DNA of 64,000 nt from UBA6176 sp032119375 (GTDB lineage Bacteria; Verrucomicrobiota; Verrucomicrobiia; Limisphaerales; UBA9464). The stretch's first letter is position 1; each line of letters opens with the position of its first letter. The notes below the pieces were generated by a model. It searched no databases. It saw only the letters and a program-made list of their open reading frames with translations, and was not told the DNA's origin. The stretch spans positions 1 through 64,000 of the forward strand of contig CAYSGH010000015.1 of NCBI GenBank assembly GCA_964430505.1, read 5' to 3'. The translations under genes were made by a program, and so were the position numbers. Positions 60,305 through 64,000 of the stretch are shown one piece after another.

Positions 60305-61330
60305 TCAGGCCGCGCCGGGGAACCGGAGCCAAGCCAGGCGGCCGTCGTGCCCGCCCACCAGCAACCGCTGGTCGTCCGGCGACACCGCCATGGCCGTGAC
60401 CGGGCTGCCCACGCGCGACTGTCGCAGCGGGGCGGACGACTTGCCGGCGTTCCAGAAGAAGGCCAGCCCGTCCTGGCCGCCCGACGCGAGCAGGTGCCCG
60501 CGACGTTGGTACGCCAAGGCCGTGACGCGGGCGACATGGCCTTCGAGGAGGCGCGGCGTCGTGCCCGCCGGGCCCTTGCCCCCGCAATCCCACACCATGA
60601 TCTGGTCGCCCCCGCCCGTCGCGAGGTATCGCCCGGACCGATGCCATGCCAGCTCGCGCACCTTTCCGGCGTAGCCGGACATCGCCAGCTCATCCCCCTC
60701 CTCGAAGGGTTGCGGCCACACCTGGACGGCAAGGTCCTGCGTCCCCGCCACCACCCAGCGGTCGTCGGGCGACCACGCCAACGACAACATCGACGTCTTC
60801 CAGGGGAGGGTTCCCGCCGCCGCCCCTCCGGTGGCCTCCCACAACGAAACGCCCCCATACGCCGCCGCGCCCACCACCCGCGAGTCCGGCCTCCACGCCA
60901 AGGCGGAAATCGTGGAACGATGCCCGGACACGACATGGGCCACGCCACGCTCCCGATGCCACAACGTCAGGTGGCGTCCCGCCCCCACCGCCAGCCACTC
61001 GCCCGAGGGCGACCACGCAAGCTGCTCCACCCACGGTGCGCCGCCCGGGATCGCGGCCACCTCGACGCCCCGGGCCACATCCCAGACGCGCGCATGGCCG
61101 TCCTGCCCGGCGGACGCCACCCATGGGCCATCGGGTTGCCACGCAACCTGAAACAAGCCATCGCGGTGCCCCGGCAACGTCCCGCAGACGGCCCCCGCCC
61201 CGTCCACGCGCCACAGGCCCCCGCCCGCGCCGCCCACCACGGCCATCAAGCCGTCCGGCGACCACGACACCGCCACCACGGCGTCGGGGATCGACGCCTC
61301 ATGCTCCGGGGGACGCGAGGGAACAGCCAT
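60305..61330 (-). CDS. WD40-repeat protein
   Basis: A 341-residue cytosolic beta propeller with about seven WD40 blades. Characteristic ends are GQDGHARVWDV, RHLTLWHR, YGGVSLWEA, AVQVWPQPF, GGDQIMVWDCG, GGQDGLAFFWNA and GHDGRLAWLRF. Blade starts read VAVSWSPDGLMAV. No catalytic motif is present. It is likely a scaffold for protein contacts. It ends 3 bp from the CobW GTPase gene start region and convergent to the DciA gene. Confidence 0.88.
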   Translation of the reverse strand: MAVPSRPPEHEASIPDAVVAVSWSPDGLMAVVGGAGGGLWRVDGAGAVCGTLPGHRDGLFQVAWQPDGPWVASAGQDGHARVWDVARGVEVAAIPGGAPWVEQLAWSPSGEWLAVGAGRHLTLWHRERGVAHVVSGHRSTISALAWRPDSRVVGAAAYGGVSLWEATGGAAAGTLPWKTSMLSLAWSPDDRWVVAGTQDLAVQVWPQPFEEGDELAMSGYAGKVRELAWHRSGRYLATGGGDQIMVWDCGGKGPAGTTPRLLEGHVARVTALAYQRRGHLLASGGQDGLAFFWNAGKSSAPLRQSRVGSPVTAMAVSPDDQRLLVGGHDGRLAWLRFPGAA

Positions 61331-61334
61331 GGGG

Positions 61335-62840
61335 TCAGGCCAGGCACCGACGGAACCCGGCGTTCAACGCGTCCCGGTCCAGGTTGCGGCCGATGAACAC
61401 GATCTGGGACTTGGGCTCCTCGCCCGGGTTCCATGGACGGTCGGGCTTGCCCTCGAACAACATGTGCACGCCCTGGAACACGAAGCGGTTCGGGGAACCC
61501 TTGAGCTTCAGGATGCCCTTCATCCGAAAGATGTCCTGCCCCTTGGTTTGCAGGAGCTCGGACAACCAGGCGTTGAGCTTCTTGGGGTCCAGCTCCCGCT
61601 TCTCCTCGATGCCCACGCTGGAGACGGTCTCGTCGTGCTCGTGGTCGTGGCCGTGCCCGCCATGCTCGTGGACATGGCCGGGCTCGACCTCGGCGCCGCC
61701 GCGCAGAAAGGCCCCGTCGAACTCGTCGAGGCCATGCTGGGCAAACAATGCATAGTTGCCATGCGCGGGCACCTGGACGCGGAACTCGCTCGTGTCGTTG
61801 CCCAGCACCAGCTTGTGCAAGGTGGGGCCCACGCGCACCTGCCCGCCCGGCCGCACCGTCACCGCCGGTTGCTCAAACGCGCCCGCCGCCACCGCCTCCG
61901 CATCGTGCAACGCATCATGCATGCCCCCATGGCAATGCTCGCCGTCGCCGTGATCGTGGCCGTGATCGTGGCCGTCGTCATGGCCCTGCTCGTGGCCGTG
62001 TTCATGGCCGTGTTGCCCCGCTTCCTTCCCGTGCCCATGGCCGTGGTCGTGCCCGTGGCCGTGGTCGTGCTGGTCGAGCTGCAGGAAAACCACGCCCATG
62101 ACCGGGTCCGGCCCCGGTTCGAGCCGCAGGACGTGCTCGCCGCCGTCGAGGTGGAAGGTCCCGGACCACTCGAAGGGCAAGGCCTTGTCCAGGAAGCCCG
62201 GCTCGATGGACAGCTTGTGGTCCAGGTCGAACGCATGGATGTCGAGCACCTGGTGCACGTCCAGGTCGCTGTGCGTGGTCCGGTGGAACCGCGCGACCCG
62301 GTTGATCGCACGGAGCCGCGCCTCGAGGTGATCCAGCTCGGACGGCGTCACGAGGTCGGTCTTGTTGAGCAAGATGCGGTCCGCGAAGGCCACCTGCTCC
62401 TTGGCCTCGTGGGAGTCGTCGAGGTGCAAGGACACGTGGCGCGAGTCCACCACCGTGACGATGCCATCCAGCCGGAAATGGGCCTTTAGCTCGTCGTCCG
62501 TGAAGAACGTCTGCGCCACGGGCCCGGGATCGGCCAGGCCCGTCGTCTCGACCAGGATGTAGTCGAAGCGGTCCCGGCGCTTCATCAACTGGCCGAGGAT
62601 GCGGATCAGGTCGCCGCGCACGGTGCAGCACAGGCACCCGTTGTTCATCTCGAAGATCTCCTCGTCCGCGTTGATCACGAGGGCGTTGTCGATGCCGATC
62701 TCGCCGAACTCGTTCTCGATCACCGCGATGCGCTTGCCGTGGCTCGCCGTGAGGATGCGGTTGAGGAGGGTGGTCTTGCCGGCTCCAAGGAAGCCGGTGA
62801 GGACCGTGACGGGAACGCGTGTGTCCGTGGAGGTGGCCAT
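61335..62840 (-). CDS. CobW-family zinc metallochaperone GTPase (His-rich)
   Basis: A 501-residue GTPase that delivers metals, usually zinc, to client proteins. The P-loop GFLGAGKTTLL begins at residue 16, and the metal-binding CLCC motif lies at 69-72. Also present are FEMNNGC, LVETTGLADPGPVA, ILLNKTDLVTPSELD and a C-terminal CobW_C domain with LPFEWSGTFHLDGGEHVLRL. Two His-rich stretches, about 257-310 (HDHGHGHDHGH type) and about 387-402, suggest a metal store or transfer arm. Both lengths exceed common ZNG1/YeiR-like forms. It is only 4 bp downstream of the WD40 gene start on the same strand. Confidence 0.9.
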   Translation of the reverse strand: MATSTDTRVPVTVLTGFLGAGKTTLLNRILTASHGKRIAVIENEFGEIGIDNALVINADEEIFEMNNGCLCCTVRGDLIRILGQLMKRRDRFDYILVETTGLADPGPVAQTFFTDDELKAHFRLDGIVTVVDSRHVSLHLDDSHEAKEQVAFADRILLNKTDLVTPSELDHLEARLRAINRVARFHRTTHSDLDVHQVLDIHAFDLDHKLSIEPGFLDKALPFEWSGTFHLDGGEHVLRLEPGPDPVMGVVFLQLDQHDHGHGHDHGHGHGKEAGQHGHEHGHEQGHDDGHDHGHDHGDGEHCHGGMHDALHDAEAVAAGAFEQPAVTVRPGGQVRVGPTLHKLVLGNDTSEFRVQVPAHGNYALFAQHGLDEFDGAFLRGGAEVEPGHVHEHGGHGHDHEHDETVSSVGIEEKRELDPKKLNAWLSELLQTKGQDIFRMKGILKLKGSPNRFVFQGVHMLFEGKPDRPWNPGEEPKSQIVFIGRNLDRDALNAGFRRCLA

Positions 62841-62905
62841 GCTCTGTAAGCCCTTTCCTACCCGCAACCGGACCGGATGCCAACCGGAGGGTTTGGCCGC
62901 GCCCA

Positions 62906-62960
62906 CATGAGACCCGGGGATCCGAGGAAGGCGGGGTAAATGCCACGCCACCAAATATTC
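62906..62960. repeat. 55-bp duplicate left of the assembly gap
   Basis: Identical to 63061-63115, starting CATGAGACCCGGGGATCCGA and ending AATATTC, with the N run between. This is the signature of contig ends sharing a 55-mer. Confidence 0.9.
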
Positions 62961-63060
62961 NNNNNNNNNNNNNNNNNNNNNNNNNNNNNNNNNNNNNNNN
63001 NNNNNNNNNNNNNNNNNNNNNNNNNNNNNNNNNNNNNNNNNNNNNNNNNNNNNNNNNNNN
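62961..63060. other. Assembly gap (100 N)
   Basis: 100 unknown bases, flanked by identical 55-bp copies. The true gap length is unknown. Any frame crossing it is artificial. The right flank may equally be a mis-joined contig. Confidence 0.95.
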
Positions 63061-63115
63061 CATGAGACCCGGGGATCCGAGGAAGGCGGGGTAAATGCCA
63101 CGCCACCAAATATTC
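63061..63115. repeat. 55-bp duplicate right of the assembly gap
   Basis: Exact copy of 62906-62960. After it, the sequence becomes AT-rich up to about 63290, unlike the rest of the window. Confidence 0.9.
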
Positions 63116-63247
63116 TATACTACACTGATTGAGTAGTTGTTTTGTGGTTTTGCTGATAGAGATCGAGCACCATCGCGCCTGAAAGGCCTGCAAATTGAGT
63201 TGAATCTGTCCAAAAACGCGGCAAACCAACATGCTTTATTATCTCTA

Positions 63248-63276
63248 TTGACTCGATCGTGTTAATTCAATATCAC
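63248..63276 (+). promoter_or_regulatory. Candidate sigma70-like promoter of the YezD-like gene
   Basis: TTGACT, 17 bp, then TATCAC, in an AT-rich patch. The -10-like box ends 11 bp before the ATG at 63288, so a transcript would be nearly leaderless. There is no Shine-Dalgarno site (GCTCAACA precedes the ATG). Confidence 0.4.
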
Positions 63277-63287
63277 ATCGCTCAACA

Positions 63288-63494
63288 ATGAGCGATCAAA
63301 ATGGTCAGGATTCGGATGCGGTCGCCTGGACCCCCGGGAACCACGAGCCCGTCGATTGGGCCCACGTCGTCCAGCAGCACGTCCAATCCCTCCGCTTCGG
63401 CTCCGTCCACGTCATCGTCCATGACGGCCGGGTCGTCAGCGTCGAGCGCATCGAGAAGTTCCGCCTCCCCAACCGCCCATCCACCGCATCCTGA
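63288..63494 (+). CDS. YezD-like (DUF2292) small protein
   Basis: A 68-residue acidic-to-neutral protein. The family pattern is VVQQHVQSLRFGSVHVIVHD and GRVVSVERIEKFRLP. YezD-like proteins are tiny regulators or adaptors often found beside sulfur and cysteine metabolism genes. It is the first gene after the assembly gap and lies in a compositional transition from AT-rich to GC-rich DNA. No partner is visible. Confidence 0.8.
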   Translation: MSDQNGQDSDAVAWTPGNHEPVDWAHVVQQHVQSLRFGSVHVIVHDGRVVSVERIEKFRLPNRPSTAS

Positions 63495-63506
63495 CCCCCA
63501 CCCAAG

Positions 63507-63556
63507 CTTCCCGCTCCTCGCCCCCCGCTCCTCGCCCCCCGCTTCCCGCTTCCCGC
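63507..63556 (+). repeat. Low-complexity CCCGCTCCTCG-type tandem repeat
   Basis: Imperfect tandem copies of CCCGCTCCTCGCC grading into CCCGCTT units, immediately upstream of the next ATG. The same kind of heptamer-like GGGAAGC/GGGGAGC tract, on the opposite strand, is at 54219-54245 and near 52308-52330. Confidence 0.6.
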
Positions 63557-63557
63557 C

Positions 63558-64000
63558 ATGACCTCCCCCCTCCCCCTCGCCCCCAGTCGTCGTTCCATCG
63601 GCCGCGTCCTCGCCCCCATGGACCACGTCGCCTCCATCCATCCGGCCTTCGTGGGCGCGTCCCATGGCCGATTCGAGTCCGAGGGCACCGCGTACTCCTT
63701 GCCCCGCTACCTGTACGTGGGCCGGCGCGGCGGCGGCGACACGATGCGGATTGGCATCTTTGCGACGATTCACGGGGACGAGCCGGAGGGGGCGTTGGCG
63801 CTTCCGAAGTTCCTGCAATCGCTCGAGGCGCGGCCGGAGATCGCGGAGGGGTATGCGCTGTTCATCTACCCGATGTGCAACCCGACGGGGTTCGAGGACA
63901 ACACGCGGCACAACCGGGCCGGGCTGGACCTGAACCGGCAGTTTTGGCGCCAGAGCGACCAACCGGAGGTCCGGTTCCTGGAGTCGGAGATCTGGATGCA
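63558..64000 (+). CDS. Aspartoacylase/succinylglutamate desuccinylase-like protein, 5' part
   Basis: Partial, cut by the window end. It covers 147 codons from the ATG at 63558. It is an M14-like zinc amidohydrolase: the metal motif ATIHGDEPEGALALPKFL (His and Glu about residues 71-74) and FIYPMCNPTGFEDNTRHNRA followed by GLDLNRQFW (substrate Asn/Arg region). The signal peptide, if any, is not evident. Family members remove acyl groups from amino acids. The C-terminal part is not in view. Confidence 0.85.
   Translation, partial: MTSPLPLAPSRRSIGRVLAPMDHVASIHPAFVGASHGRFESEGTAYSLPRYLYVGRRGGGDTMRIGIFATIHGDEPEGALALPKFLQSLEARPEIAEGYALFIYPMCNPTGFEDNTRHNRAGLDLNRQFWRQSDQPEVRFLESEIWM

Noticed and set aside
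61335..63101. CobW frame extended across the N run
   Set aside because: The extension is made of unknown bases and duplicated contig ends. The real start is the ATG at 62840.

Overview
The window is about 64 kb of high-GC, gene-dense bacterial chromosome. It most resembles the Verrucomicrobiota, probably the Limisphaerales/Pedosphaera side. This placement is an inference from gene content, because there is no rRNA or marker phylogeny here. The supporting signs are prepilin-type proteins with a FTLIELLVV leader, a planctomycete-type cytochrome (DUF1549/DUF1553) gene paired with a Tat-exported DUF1501 gene, very large secreted LamG/Ig-like and PA14-like proteins, and a clpS-DUF2017-aat cluster. 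A run of 100 N flanked by two identical 55-bp copies shows that the sequence is a scaffold, probably from a metagenome or draft genome. I see no rRNA, tRNA, CRISPR array, prophage or complete insertion sequence.

Layout. 1-2.3 kb: a short repeat pair, then a minus-strand operon of a Sir2-type deacylase, a YbjN-like protein and an unknown protein. 2.6-2.8 kb: copy 1 of a 225-bp palindromic repeat. 2.9-6.1 kb: a compact minus-strand operon hisF-DUF486-hisI-membrane protein-WYL regulator. 6.1-12.6 kb: a small HTH-like protein, a lipoprotein, a TIM-barrel sugar isomerase-like protein and a 1286-residue LamG protein with a clear terminator. 12.9-16.6 kb (plus): secreted esterase, cupin, a solitary nuoA and a phosphohexomutase. 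16.7-21.7 kb (minus, except for one small EF-hand gene): lipoprotein amidohydrolase, SIS isomerase, amidotransferase-like exported protein, prepilin-like protein and lipoprotein. 22.1-33.6 kb (mostly plus): the cytochrome/DUF1501 pair, DUF3293, a frameshifted AAA ATPase, leuC (minus), an MFS transporter, a transglutaminase-like protein and a hydrolase. 33.8-38.0 kb: a 1408-residue secreted protein. 38.2-41.7 kb: a remarkable single-chain fusion of a 2-oxoacid dehydrogenase E1 alpha/beta, a lipoyl domain and a ketoacyl-ACP synthase III. 41.8-48.4 kb: lipoprotein, a decaying pseudopilin, a DUF4230/membrane/coiled-coil operon and purF. 48.5-55.4 kb: repeat copy 2, aroF-like DAHP synthase, a secreted hydrolase, the N-degron cluster aat-DUF2017-clpS, an apparently ORF-less group II intron, and repeat copy 3. 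55.2-62.8 kb: a 55-residue protein, der, a sugar isomerase-like protein, Xaa-Pro aminopeptidase, a DciA-like protein, a WD40 protein and a His-rich CobW GTPase. 62.9-64 kb: assembly gap, an AT-rich patch with a YezD-like gene, and the start of an aspartoacylase-like gene.

How the genes work together. Housekeeping functions (histidine, purine, aromatic and leucine biosynthesis, Der, ClpS/Aat) alternate with genes for an exported degradative lifestyle (esterases, amidohydrolase, LamG and PA14 surface proteins, cytochrome/DUF1501 pair). The most novel items are the E1-lipoyl-KASIII fusion, the group II intron without a maturase gene, and the repeat family with terminal inverted repeats and 5-bp target duplications.
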